From positions 1 through 33,341 of the forward strand of contig VBBQ01000039.1 of the NCBI GenBank assembly GCA_005888755.1: 33,341 nt of DNA, given 5' to 3'. The translations under genes and the position numbers were made by a program. The notes under the pieces are model-generated. The model saw only the letters and a list, made by a program, of their open reading frames with translations, was not told the origin of the DNA and did no database searches. Position 1 is the first letter of the stretch, and every line of letters starts with the position of its first letter. Origin of the DNA: Candidatus Bathyarchaeota archaeon (GTDB lineage Archaea > Thermoproteota > Bathyarchaeia > 40CM-2-53-6). Shown piece by piece: positions 16,341 through 23,861 of this stretch.

Positions 16341-16847
16341 TTGTCCAAAACCCAACCTCCCAGAACCATGCCGCCGACTCGTGCTGGAAAAAGCCAGCTC
16401 GCAAAACTAGCCCGAGCACACAAACCCAGCGCCAGAGGCCAGACACCCCGAAACGAAGACTACGTAGAAATCATCTACGAACTCATAAGAGAAAAAGGAT
16501 ACGCGAAACCGGTCGACATAGCCAGCCATCTGCACGTTCGGCCTCCCACGGTCACGGGAATGCTTGACAGGCTCCACTCGGAACAGCTCATCCTCCACGA
16601 AAAATACGGCGGCATCACGCTCACCGAGAAAGGAAAAAGCATGGCTCGCTCACTCGGACAGCGTCACGCTCTACTCGTCGCCTTTCTCAAACTCTTCGGT
16701 GTCGAAGAGACAACAGCACAGAAAGACACGGAGGGTCTAGAGCACTACATTGACTCACGGACCCTAGACCTCCTCGCCAGGTTCGTCAAGTACGTCGACC
16801 AGAACCCCCAATGGTGGAGCCAGTTCAGAAAACAAGCAAAAACCTGA
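16341..16847 (+). CDS. DtxR/MntR-type metal-dependent transcriptional regulator
   Basis: Up to 168 residues. Residues about 37-95 form a winged helix-turn-helix: EDYVEIIYELIREKGYAKPV, then ASHLHVRPPTVTGMLDRL (recognition helix) and a wing with YGGITLTEKGK. This is the exact layout of DtxR/MntR proteins. The helical dimerisation domain follows (RHALLVAFLKLFGVEE, with TEGLEHYIDSRTLDLLARF). There is no SH3-like third domain, as in MntR. Such regulators bind Fe or Mn and repress uptake genes. The start could be TTG at 16341 or ATG at 16368 (MPPTRAGK); the basic N-terminus is not conserved in the family, so the start is open. Confidence 0.85.
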   Translation: MSKTQPPRTMPPTRAGKSQLAKLARAHKPSARGQTPRNEDYVEIIYELIREKGYAKPVDIASHLHVRPPTVTGMLDRLHSEQLILHEKYGGITLTEKGKSMARSLGQRHALLVAFLKLFGVEETTAQKDTEGLEHYIDSRTLDLLARFVKYVDQNPQWWSQFRKQAKT

Positions 16848-16987
16848 TCAGTAGTGAAACCCACATTTTCCTAATCATCCAAGGGATCAAGGAAAGCGCT
16901 TCTCACAGAAAAGGTCGAGAAACAACCATCCGAAATCAACAGCTGAAACCATATTTTGAGATCAAACTCTCAGAACGTCTTGAACTT

Positions 16988-17001
16988 CGGTTTCGAAACC
17001 G
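16988..17001. promoter_or_regulatory. Perfect 14-bp palindrome CGGTTTCGAAACCG, possible operator
   Basis: A perfectly self-complementary site about 220 nt before glyA and 140 nt after a DtxR-like regulator gene. Palindromes of this size commonly bind dimeric winged-helix regulators, but its distance from the likely glyA start site makes direct control uncertain. Confidence 0.35.
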
Positions 17002-17187
17002 GATCTTGAAACCACTATTGGAAACGCGTTTTTTGAAATCGAAAAGGGAATTTTCCAGCCCCCGGGGGCCTACTCAAGTCTCGCGACGCTCCGCGAGAAC
17101 AATCCACCAAACAAACTCGACACCTACCCTGAAGAAAAGGCCAACTAACTCGGCCATACACAAGTCGAACCGAATACCCTTGTGAAA

Positions 17188-17194
17188 CGTTAAA
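17188..17194 (+). promoter_or_regulatory. TATA-like box of glyA
   Basis: GTTAAAC, about 26-32 nt before the ATG, implies a leaderless or nearly leaderless mRNA. The string TTAAACAAGA is shared with the kinase promoter at 12445. Confidence 0.45.
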
Positions 17195-17219
17195 CAAGAA
17201 CACCAGACCAACCTCCGCC

Positions 17220-18539
17220 ATGGCATCGCAACCGAGAGAATCCTACCAGCGAGTATTCCAGCTCCTACAAGCCCACCACGAATGGTTCTCAGGGGCCCTT
17301 CCCCTAATTGCCAGCGAGAACATCCCAAGCCCCGCCGTCAAAGAAGCAATCCTTTCTGATTTCGGCAACCGTTATGCAGAAGGCTGGACAGGCGAACGAG
17401 TCTACGCAGGCTGCAGATATATCGACCAAGTAGAACAAATCTGCATAGACCTAGCCAAGGAACTATTCCGCGTCGACTTCGCAGACGTGCGACCGATCTC
17501 CGGCGTATGCGCAAACCTGGTCGCCTATACGACATTCACGAATCCAAGCGACACAATGATGGCGCTTGCAATCCCGGCCGGCGGCCACATTAGCATGGGC
17601 AAGAAAGAGTTCGGAGGAACCGCTGGCTCCGTCAGAGGACTGAACGTGGAGTATTTTCCCTTCGACACCGAAGAGATGAATATCGATATTGACGCCACCG
17701 AGAAAAAGATCAGGAAACTAGCCGCGGAAGGAAAGAAACCATCACTAGCCATGTTCGGCGGCTCCGTTCTTCCATTCCCTCATCCCGTCAAGGAACTTGC
17801 TCCCATTCTTCAAGAACACGGAACTAAAAGCTGCTTTGATGCAGCACACGTTGCCGGCCTAGTTGCCGGAGGCCAATTCCAGGACCCAATGCACGAAGGC
17901 GTGGACGCCATGACCTGCAGCACCCACAAGACACTGCCCGGACCCCAAGGAGGACTCATATTGTCCCACCCGGAAAACGCCGAGAAGATCAAGAGAGCAA
18001 CCTTTCCGGGCAACGTTAGCAACCATCATCTTCACCATCTCGCCGGAAAAGCGATAATGTTCGCCGAGATGCTCACGTACGGAAAAGAATACGCTGCTCA
18101 AATCGTCAAGAATAGCAGAGCACTCGCTCAATCTCTCCACGAACTCGGATTCAAGGTCCTCGGCGAGAAGAAAGGCTTCACGAAATCCCACCTCCTAGTC
18201 GCCGACATAACAAAGTACGGCGACGGAAAGACAATCGAGAAAAAACTCGAAGACGCCAACATCATCCTCAACCGCAACCTCCTACCCTACGATATCAAAG
18301 AAGGAAGACACTTCGAAGCCCCCGGAGGAATCAGAGCCGGCGTCTCAGAAGTCACGAGACTCGGGATGAAAGAATCCGAGATGAAAGAAATAGCACAAAT
18401 GATGCACCGCATCGTAGTCAAGAACGACGACCCGAAAAGAGTCGCCGAAGACGTCAACGAATTCCGGAAAGAATTCACAAGAGTACACTATGCTTTCGAG
18501 TCCACGAGAGACGCGTACGAGTACATCCAGTTACGATAG
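17220..18539 (+). CDS. glyA: Serine hydroxymethyltransferase
   Basis: 439 residues, normal for the archaeal branch. It is a cytoplasmic PLP enzyme converting serine to glycine while charging a one-carbon carrier (tetrahydrofolate or tetrahydromethanopterin in archaea). Visible motifs: LPLIASENIPSPAV at about 27-40 (family LxxSEN), YAEGWTGERVYAGC at about 52-65, GGHISMGKK, the DAAHVAGL strand at about 204-211 (PLP pyridine contact), and the PLP-lysine motif TCSTHKTLPGPQGG with Lys near 237. The C-terminal GGIRAGVSEVTRLGM matches the substrate-binding Arg region. A TATA-like box 26-32 nt upstream supports this ATG. Sec61-beta follows on the same strand after 57 nt. Confidence 0.96.
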   Translation: MASQPRESYQRVFQLLQAHHEWFSGALPLIASENIPSPAVKEAILSDFGNRYAEGWTGERVYAGCRYIDQVEQICIDLAKELFRVDFADVRPISGVCANLVAYTTFTNPSDTMMALAIPAGGHISMGKKEFGGTAGSVRGLNVEYFPFDTEEMNIDIDATEKKIRKLAAEGKKPSLAMFGGSVLPFPHPVKELAPILQEHGTKSCFDAAHVAGLVAGGQFQDPMHEGVDAMTCSTHKTLPGPQGGLILSHPENAEKIKRATFPGNVSNHHLHHLAGKAIMFAEMLTYGKEYAAQIVKNSRALAQSLHELGFKVLGEKKGFTKSHLLVADITKYGDGKTIEKKLEDANIILNRNLLPYDIKEGRHFEAPGGIRAGVSEVTRLGMKESEMKEIAQMMHRIVVKNDDPKRVAEDVNEFRKEFTRVHYAFESTRDAYEYIQLR

Positions 18540-18596
18540 CCACGCGAGCCTTATTACAGGCGGTTAACCCGAGCACTCGAAGAAGGAAACAGATCC

Positions 18597-18779
18597 ATGA
18601 GTAAGCGCGAGAAGAGACGCAGAGACGAGGCACCTATGCCAGCAGCAAGTGCTGGACTACTGCGCTTCTTCGAAGAAGACACCCCAGGCATAAAACTGAG
18701 CCCCCAACTAGTCGTCATATCCGGTGTAGGTCTAGTCGCCCTCGCCCTCATAGCATACTTCCTGCTACCCGTCACTTGA
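18597..18779 (+). CDS. Preprotein translocase subunit Sec61-beta (SecG type)
   Basis: 60 residues. A basic, polar N-terminus (SKREKRRRDEAPMPAASAGL) precedes a conserved amphipathic stretch, LLRFFEEDTPGIKLSPQ (about 20-36), and a single membrane helix at about 38-58. This is the standard archaeal/eukaryotic Sec61-beta layout, in which the FxEDxxGxKxxP segment lies on the cytoplasmic face and the helix packs beside SecY. It is a non-essential partner of the SecYE channel. The size and motif make the call firm despite the short length. Confidence 0.9.
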   Translation: MSKREKRRRDEAPMPAASAGLLRFFEEDTPGIKLSPQLVVISGVGLVALALIAYFLLPVT

Positions 18780-18806
18780 ACAAGACAGGAACTCCCAACC
18801 AGCGGG

Positions 18807-19847
18807 CTAGTAATCATCTGACAAAGTTCGCTGGTTAATCGAAGGCACAGCCTTCGCCTCCAATCCCAGCTCGGTCCTGATCAGCCGTCTCAGTCCCTCA
18901 GCAGATCCGGTAAAAATGTAAACCTTCCGTGGGCTACACGCTTTGATAAACGAGACTAGCTGCTCAAAGTCCGCATGACTACTTAGCGGAAACGCGGCGT
19001 TACGCCCTCTCATAGAGAGAGCCCACCCTGTCGCAAATGCACGCGCAGTCTTCCTGCCAATACTTCTCCGGTCGTTTGGTGTGGTAACATAGACACATGG
19101 GTTGTTCTCAAGAACTTCCCCGCCCTCAACAGAGGCCGCGGACATCCAATCCAACGCATGCCCAGCCTTCTGGTAGGCCATGTTCACCCCGTCCAAGAGA
19201 GGATTAACGATCACAGGCAGGTGAGTGTAGACGTTAAAGAGACGAACTATTTCCTGGGCTTTACCCGCCGCATAAACGTGCAAGCATGGAATGTATCCCT
19301 GCTTGATCATGTCAACTGCCCATTCAACCACGTTGGCGTAGATCGTCTCCCGCGACGGAAAATGGTAGAAGGGCGAGCCGTACGTTGCTTCAATCACTAG
19401 AACATCGCATCGGTGAGGCTGAGCAGCCTTTGTCGTTAGCGTGTCCACGCAGTTGATGTCGCCCGTGTACAAAATCGATGATTCAGGAGTGCGCACTAGA
19501 AACTGGGCCGACCCTAGCATATGCCCAGCGTTTAGTGCCTTTACTTCTACATCGTCTATCGAGACCTTACGGTTTAGGTCGATGGCTTGGAAATTGGAGA
19601 CACGGTGAGAATTCAGGACGCTGTGAATCTCCCTTGTCTCAGTAGTTGACTGTTTCATTCCCTTATGCCTGAATCCGCGGGTGTGGTCGCTGTGAGCGTG
19701 CGAGACGAGAACCCTCGACGTCGAGGAGATTGTGCGGAGCTTGACGGGGTCGATGACGATTGTAACGCTTGAGGTAGCGACCACCAGACCGTCAAGCCAG
19801 GCGATCTTATCGCCGCGCGCTCGCTTTTCCCTCCGAAGATGTCTCAA
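18807..19847 (-). CDS. Metallo-beta-lactamase/beta-CASP RNA-processing exonuclease-like protein
   Basis: 346 residues. MBL metal motifs: SHAHSDH at about 49-55 (HxHxDH), GHMLGSAQ at about 108-115, and TGD at about 128-130. Beta-CASP motifs: an acid in VIEATYG near residue 153 and a histidine in LSSHADF near 291, followed by GSAEG near 314. The order and spacing fit the short COG1236-type 'exonuclease of the beta-lactamase fold involved in RNA processing', related to CPSF73/Ysh1 and SNM1 nucleases. Unlike aCPSF1 there are no KH domains. It likely cuts or trims RNA (or DNA) with two zinc ions. Its N-terminus overlaps the Sm-like gene by 41 nt, indicating cotranslation. Confidence 0.85.
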   Translation of the reverse strand: MRHLRREKRARGDKIAWLDGLVVATSSVTIVIDPVKLRTISSTSRVLVSHAHSDHTRGFRHKGMKQSTTETREIHSVLNSHRVSNFQAIDLNRKVSIDDVEVKALNAGHMLGSAQFLVRTPESSILYTGDINCVDTLTTKAAQPHRCDVLVIEATYGSPFYHFPSRETIYANVVEWAVDMIKQGYIPCLHVYAAGKAQEIVRLFNVYTHLPVIVNPLLDGVNMAYQKAGHALDWMSAASVEGGEVLENNPCVYVTTPNDRRSIGRKTARAFATGWALSMRGRNAAFPLSSHADFEQLVSFIKACSPRKVYIFTGSAEGLRRLIRTELGLEAKAVPSINQRTLSDDY

Positions 19848-20097
19848 GCCTCTGAATCGCGTCTAGGTGCAAGAAAGTCTCACCCTTCGGTTCTCTATTC
19901 ACAATCTGGGGAATCGGACTGACAACAGTTGAACGCAAGATAACCGCCTCGGACTCAGTCAGCCAGATTCCTGGCGGCTCATGTGAGACAACCGCGACTC
20001 GTCCTTCGTAGCCAAAATCGCGGTTAATCACTGCCAACACCCTTTTCCCAACTAGTCTTTCCAGCATGTGGAAAACTGTCGGGTTGGCAGAGTCCAT
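19807..20097 (-). CDS. Small Sm-like (LSm-fold) protein, tentative
   Basis: 96 residues from the ATG at 20097 (an earlier ATG at 20133 would add an odd, Cys/Trp-rich N-terminus; the TATA-like box at 20146 also fits the later start). LERLVGKRVLAVIN, then FGYEGRVAVVSHEPPGIWLTESEAVIL, has the strand order of an Sm1 motif: a long bent strand with GxV followed by a loop and another strand. The Sm2 end is not clear. The 41-nt overlap with the beta-CASP nuclease gene suggests the two act together, probably on RNA. The fold call is by strand pattern only. Confidence 0.6.
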   Translation of the reverse strand: MDSANPTVFHMLERLVGKRVLAVINRDFGYEGRVAVVSHEPPGIWLTESEAVILRSTVVSPIPQIVNREPKGETFLHLDAIQRLETSSEGKASARR

Positions 20098-20145
20098 GGC
20101 GCAAGACCACATCCAAAGAGAAGAGGGACTCACTCCGGCCAGTCA

Positions 20146-20152
20146 TTTAAAA
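20146..20152 (-). promoter_or_regulatory. TATA-like box of the Sm-like/beta-CASP gene pair
   Basis: TTTTAAA on the minus strand, about 50 nt before the ATG at 20097, giving a leader of about 25 nt. Confidence 0.4.
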
Positions 20153-20283
20153 GCAGGACCCGGAAGTATCAGCTCGAACGTAATCGCTCCGTTAAGGATC
20201 AGTCCTTACATCAATCGCCATCGGTTTGGCAAGGTTAATCTTAGAGGAACGGCTACAAGACCACTATCTTCGCAGGCGGCACC

Positions 20284-20607
20284 ATGTCAAACACCTTGCC
20301 CGAGACAGATATTGACGATGGATTCGAAGACGAGGAGCCAGCTCCAAACATCGTTAGGATCGGCAAGAAGCCAACAATGAACTACGTTGTAGCCTGTGTG
20401 ACCTTGTTCAACACCGGCGTTCCTGAGGTCATGGTTAGGGCTCGCGGTCAATCCATCAACAAAGCAGTCGAGACCGTTGAGATGCTAAGGAAAGCCTTCT
20501 TCAAAAACGTCCAGATCCACTCTATTGATATCGGCACTGAACAGGTACAGCGGGATGACGGTTCAATGGCAAGTCTCTCCACAATAGAGATCACTCTGGG
20601 CAACTAA
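20284..20607 (+). CDS. Alba family DNA/RNA-binding chromatin protein
   Basis: 107 residues. An acidic N-terminal extension of about 20 residues is followed by the Alba core: NIVRIGKKPTMNYVVAC at about 22-38 (K28 and K29 match the nucleic-acid-binding lysine pair), VMVRARGQSINKAVETVEML at about 49-68 (family ARGxxIxKAVD signature), and the final STIEITLGN strand. Alba dimers coat DNA and also bind RNA in most archaea. The acidic leader is longer than in crenarchaeal Alba. It stands alone, 70 nt before the aminotransferase on the same strand. Confidence 0.93.
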   Translation: MSNTLPETDIDDGFEDEEPAPNIVRIGKKPTMNYVVACVTLFNTGVPEVMVRARGQSINKAVETVEMLRKAFFKNVQIHSIDIGTEQVQRDDGSMASLSTIEITLGN

Positions 20608-20677
20608 CCGTTCTTGCAGAACGGATGTTCTGCGCAATCTTATTATCGGAATAGCAATCGAGACGCCGGCCATAACC

Positions 20678-22024
20678 ATGCCGGCCACAAAATATCCAAA
20701 GATCATTGTTACCCCTCCTGGTCCCAAGGCGAGGGCTTTGCTCAAAGAGGACGAGTCTCTAATCTCGCCATCAATCGTCAGATTCTATCCTCTGGCAGCG
20801 GACTCGGGCCAGGGCTGCATAGTAAGGGATGTGGATGGAAACGAATTTATCGACTTCAACTCCGGTCTAGTCTGTCTTGCCGTCGGACATTCACACCCAA
20901 AGGTCGTCGGTGCGATCAAGGCTCAAGCCGAGAAACTGATTCATTATTCCTGGACCGATTTCTATTACGAAAAGGTCGTTCAGCTATCGAAAGAACTGGT
21001 CAAGATAACTCCCGGGAATTTTCAGAAGAAAGTGTTTCTCAGCAATAGCGGGACAGAAGCGATCGAAGCAGCAATGAAACTGGCCAAGTGGCACTCCCGC
21101 AAACACGGCTTCATCAGCTTCATCGGAGCCTTCCACGGAAGAACACTGGGATCATTGAGCCTCACCGCAAGCAAGCCTGTCCAACGTCGACACTTCCTCC
21201 CGATGGTTCCAGGCGACACCCACGTTCCGTTCGCCTACTGCTACAGATGCCCTTTCAAGATGACTTACCCGGAATGCGATATGTACTGTGTTGATTTCAT
21301 CCAAGAACAAGTCCTTGACAAATACCTCCCGCCAGAAGATGTTGCAGCGTTCTTCATCGAACCGATTCAGGGAGAAGGAGGATACGTGGTTCCTCCGCCC
21401 GAATATTTCAAGAGACTCAGAAAACTCTTGGACAAGAATGGAATTCTCATGGTTGACGATGAGGTCCAGTCGGGGATGGGAAGGACTGGACGCTGGTTCG
21501 GAATCGAGCATTGGGGCGTGGAACCCGATATCCTCTGTACGTCCAAGGCGCTGGCGTCGGGTATGCCGATAGGCGCGACGGTTGCCAACACGGATGTCAT
21601 GGATTGGGATGGAGGGTCGCACGCAAACACTTTCGGCGGGAATCCGGTGTCGTGTGCTGCTGCGCTCGAGGTCATCAATGCGATCAGAGATGAACACCTG
21701 ATGGAAAACGCCACAAAACAAGGCGACTATATGATCAAACGGTTAAAGGAGATGCAGGAGAAATACGATATCATCGGTGATGTGAGGGGAAAAGGCTTGA
21801 TGATCGGGGCAGAGATCGTGAAAGACCCCAAGACGAAAGAGTCCGGCGACAACGAGGCACACGAGATCATTATGAAATCGTTCCGCCGAGGCCTCGCGCT
21901 GATCACAGCGGGCCACTCGACTCTCCGCATTGCACCTCCGCTAATAATTTCGCGGGATCTCGTTGACTCTGGGCTGGAAATTCTAGAGGGTGCAGTAAAG
22001 GAAGTCGCGAAATCTAGCAAGTAG
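20678..22024 (+). CDS. Class III PLP aminotransferase (GABA/ornithine type or amino-acid racemase)
   Basis: 448 residues. A fold-type I subgroup-II aminotransferase: GHSHPKVV near 71-78, SNSGTEAIEAAMKLA near 126-140 (phosphate cup), GAFHGRTLGSLSLT near 150-163, and the central IEPIQGEGGY followed by DDEVQSGMGRTG near 263-274 (Asp binds PLP nitrogen). The PLP lysine is K290 in SKALASGMPIGA, and HANTFGGNPVSCAAA completes the site. A four-cysteine insert at about 187-206 (CYRCPF...CDMYC) is characteristic of the archaeal branch containing the Pyrococcus ornithine aminotransferases and broad-specificity racemases. The substrate cannot be settled from sequence. A T6 tract follows the stop. Confidence 0.88.
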   Translation: MPATKYPKIIVTPPGPKARALLKEDESLISPSIVRFYPLAADSGQGCIVRDVDGNEFIDFNSGLVCLAVGHSHPKVVGAIKAQAEKLIHYSWTDFYYEKVVQLSKELVKITPGNFQKKVFLSNSGTEAIEAAMKLAKWHSRKHGFISFIGAFHGRTLGSLSLTASKPVQRRHFLPMVPGDTHVPFAYCYRCPFKMTYPECDMYCVDFIQEQVLDKYLPPEDVAAFFIEPIQGEGGYVVPPPEYFKRLRKLLDKNGILMVDDEVQSGMGRTGRWFGIEHWGVEPDILCTSKALASGMPIGATVANTDVMDWDGGSHANTFGGNPVSCAAALEVINAIRDEHLMENATKQGDYMIKRLKEMQEKYDIIGDVRGKGLMIGAEIVKDPKTKESGDNEAHEIIMKSFRRGLALITAGHSTLRIAPPLIISRDLVDSGLEILEGAVKEVAKSSK

Positions 22025-22025
22025 A

Positions 22026-22036
22026 GGTTTTTTCTT
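22026..22036 (+). terminator. T-tract terminator after the aminotransferase
   Basis: A run of six T at 22028-22033 followed by CTTC, starting 4 nt after the stop codon. Confidence 0.45.
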
Positions 22037-22164
22037 CCCGGTTTGAAGGAAACGATTGGCCGAGCCACCGGATTTTACTCTCGCACGGGTCCGCGGAGAC
22101 CACTCATGCCACCCAAAACCACCAAAGAATACCCCACTTTTTTGATCGGATGATTCGCTGTCCG

Positions 22165-22184
22165 GTGCTGATTCTGGGCGAGTC
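22165..22184 (-). repeat. Dispersed intergenic motif A, copy 4
   Basis: On the minus strand it reads GACTCGCCCAGAATCAGCAC, matching the copy at 8345 at 16 of 20 positions. Confidence 0.4.
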
Positions 22185-22293
22185 TCACGATTCAGGGTGC
22201 AATCCAGGCTTGAACGCCAAGGCGAAACTTGCCATCATTTCAGCCATCCCACACGATTCACGGCGAACGACCAGACGGCATCCCAGAATCGCA

Positions 22294-22317
22294 ATCAGGG
22301 CTGACAACGGGGGGATT
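22294..22317 (-). repeat. Dispersed intergenic motif A, copy 5
   Basis: On the minus strand it matches 15518-15541 at 19 of 24 positions, including the unbroken 11-nt right end TCAGCCCTGAT. Confidence 0.45.
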
Positions 22318-22349
22318 TGGGGAACGGGAATGTTCCCTCAACCTCTCTC

Positions 22350-22380
22350 GCGTCGCGAGATGCTCTGTGCTATACCCCCC
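22350..22380 (+). repeat. Dispersed repeat B, copy 2
   Basis: Inverted relative to copy 1 at 15702-15732; 29 of 31 positions identical. A run of seven C and then six T follows. Confidence 0.75.
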
Positions 22381-22514
22381 CTTTTTTCTAGAGAAGATTT
22401 CCTGCCTGGCACTGATACGTCCCTATCGTCATGTTCTAGCTTAACGGGATAAGACGTTCTCCGTTTAGAGCGGGCGAACGAGACATACATTACTGGAACG
22501 ATAACCCCCTAAAT

Positions 22515-23228
22515 ATGTCGCGAGAAAGAGCTTGGACTATGACCGAACCGGTTCTTCCCCTTGTGGAACCTGATCTTGTCGGAGTTTGGAGGAAGAATGT
22601 GTGGTGGTTCGGTCTCCGCTGGCCATTCAGCACGGTCCTCTTCTCCTGGGTTACGGTCGCGTCGACGCTGGCTCCAGAGTTTCACCTTGACCGTTATCTA
22701 TTGACGATGCTGGCAGGATTCTTCGGCCTCGTCATCGGAGCACACTACATCGACATAACCGCCAGCAAAGACAAGTACCTTCCCTACTTCCCAAACATGA
22801 ACCGGAGAGCGATCAGAACAGTCGGCGTTCTCGCGGTCCTAGTCGGTATGGCCGTGGGAATCTACATGTCACTCCTCTACTCCCTATGGTTCCTGGTGTT
22901 TGTGATCCTAGGAGGATTCTTCGCGCTCCTCTATCCCATCGAGAAGCCGAAATGGCTCCACACATATCCCGGTTTTGGTCTAGCCTGGGGCTTCATACCC
23001 GTCTTGGCCAGCTACTACATTCAAGCAACGAGAATAGACCTCCTAGGCCTAGGCTTGGCAGTTTTCCTAGGAATAACAGTGGTCGAAATGCACCACATGG
23101 CCGTGCTGACAAACGAGAAAGAGTACAGCACCGACTTAACGAAGAATTCCCGGCTACTGTTGAAAATTCATAGGACAGCCGCCTACTCGATCGGACTGAT
23201 CCTACTAATGTCGCGACTCATAGGATGA
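22515..23228 (+). CDS. Polytopic membrane protein, possibly UbiA-superfamily related
   Basis: 237 residues with about six or seven hydrophobic helices (near 32-50, 61-78, 100-118, 121-142, 155-170, 177-193 and 219-235). A charged, polar loop, AHYIDITASKDKYLPYFPNMN, lies after helix 2 and another, EMHHMAVLTNEKEYSTDL, after helix 6; these two Asp/His-bearing loops are placed like the two polar motifs of UbiA prenyltransferases, but the canonical NDxxDxxxD pattern is missing, so that link is weak. The function is unknown. An alternative start is the ATG at 22539 (MTEPVLPL). It is monocistronic. Confidence 0.65.
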   Translation: MSRERAWTMTEPVLPLVEPDLVGVWRKNVWWFGLRWPFSTVLFSWVTVASTLAPEFHLDRYLLTMLAGFFGLVIGAHYIDITASKDKYLPYFPNMNRRAIRTVGVLAVLVGMAVGIYMSLLYSLWFLVFVILGGFFALLYPIEKPKWLHTYPGFGLAWGFIPVLASYYIQATRIDLLGLGLAVFLGITVVEMHHMAVLTNEKEYSTDLTKNSRLLLKIHRTAAYSIGLILLMSRLIG

Positions 23229-23275
23229 AGTCCCGGAACTACGATCGCGCCGGAAGAGAACTAAAAGAAAACCAT

Positions 23276-23836
23276 CTAGTTGCTTTGAATTGACCAGACA
23301 TGATAGATGGCGTTCCCATGGCTGTCAGTGTCACATACCCAAGGCCCAACGAAAGTGATATGCTGCCCGACAGCCGGGACCGGAACCCTAGCTTGATTCT
23401 CGGCAATCAGTTCGACGATAAGCAAGGTGTTCTGGTAGTTCGAGTTACCCACCGCGATCAACTTTGCATAATAGGGATCAAGACGCACATAGATCCGCTG
23501 ATCACCACTCTCCTGGAGAGTAAGGGACTCTACGATCCCGCTCGCCACCTCGCACTTTGACAGGACCCGGAACCGAAGAGGATTGTAGACTCCCTCCAAT
23601 GGATCACCGCTCCGGCAGTATGGTGAAGGAGGCGGTGTATCGCGGGCCACATGTTGTGAAGGGGTCTGAGTCAGAGTACTGTACCGAACAACCACTACCG
23701 TGGCAAGCACCATCCAGATAATGGGAACCACGAGATAGCGCCCGCCGAAACGGCACTTTAGACCGGTGAAGACGCATCTGGAAAAGTCAGATTGCGGAAA
23801 CATAACATTACCTTTCGAGGGCCACTCTAAAGTCAA
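23276..23836 (-). CDS. Membrane-anchored OB-fold-like extracytoplasmic protein
   Basis: Up to 186 residues; a likely start is the ATG at 23803 (MFPQSDF). One membrane helix lies near 33-50, then a Pro/Thr linker and a compact domain from about residue 72: CRSGDPLEGVYNP, a strand with SKCEVASGIVESL, YVRLDPYYAKLI, LLIVELIAE, a Pro-rich turn, GQHITFVGPWVCDTD and AIYHVWSI. This string (beta-barrel strands, LDP, VGPWV-D-D, H-W at the end) is a domain I associate with secreted bacterial, mainly actinobacterial, proteins of OB-like fold and unknown role. Two cysteines may form a disulphide. It is last on the minus strand after thioredoxin but with a 26-nt gap, so it might be the end of that operon. 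Confidence 0.65.
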   Translation of the reverse strand: MTLEWPSKGNVMFPQSDFSRCVFTGLKCRFGGRYLVVPIIWMVLATVVVVRYSTLTQTPSQHVARDTPPPSPYCRSGDPLEGVYNPLRFRVLSKCEVASGIVESLTLQESGDQRIYVRLDPYYAKLIAVGNSNYQNTLLIVELIAENQARVPVPAVGQHITFVGPWVCDTDSHGNAIYHVWSIQSN

Positions 23837-23861
23837 GATGTCGCACAGCCCCGTGACAAGA

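Larger units (their letters stand above)
16848..17219. other. Intergenic region upstream of glyA with palindrome and GAAAC-rich tract
   Basis: 372 nt with no convincing gene. From about 16920 to 17045 the sequence is rich in TTGAAAC/CTGAAACC-like strings spaced irregularly. It contains a perfect 14-bp palindrome at 16988-17001, a GC-rich patch CCCCCGGGGGCC at 17059-17070, a CTCGCGACGCTCCGCGAG hairpin at 17081-17098, and a TATA-like GTTAAAC at 17188-17194, about 26-32 nt before the glyA ATG. Confidence 0.5.
22025..22514. other. Intergenic region rich in dispersed repeats
   Basis: 490 nt without a convincing gene. It holds the T-tract above, a second T6 tract at 22138-22143, motif A copies on the minus strand (22165-22184 and 22294-22317), a GGGAACGGGAATGTTCCC palindromic stretch (22319-22337), repeat B copy 2 (22350-22380) with a following T6 tract (22382-22387), and AT-rich sequence before the membrane protein start. 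Confidence 0.55.

Noticed and set aside
16811-17185. Plus-strand frame of 124 codons before glyA
   Set aside because: The translation is low-complexity, basic and lacks any hydrophobic core; it overlaps the regulator gene end and a repeat-rich intergenic stretch.
22515-23228. Firm call as UbiA prenyltransferase
   Set aside because: The two Asp-rich substrate motifs are not present in recognisable form, so only a loose relation is noted.
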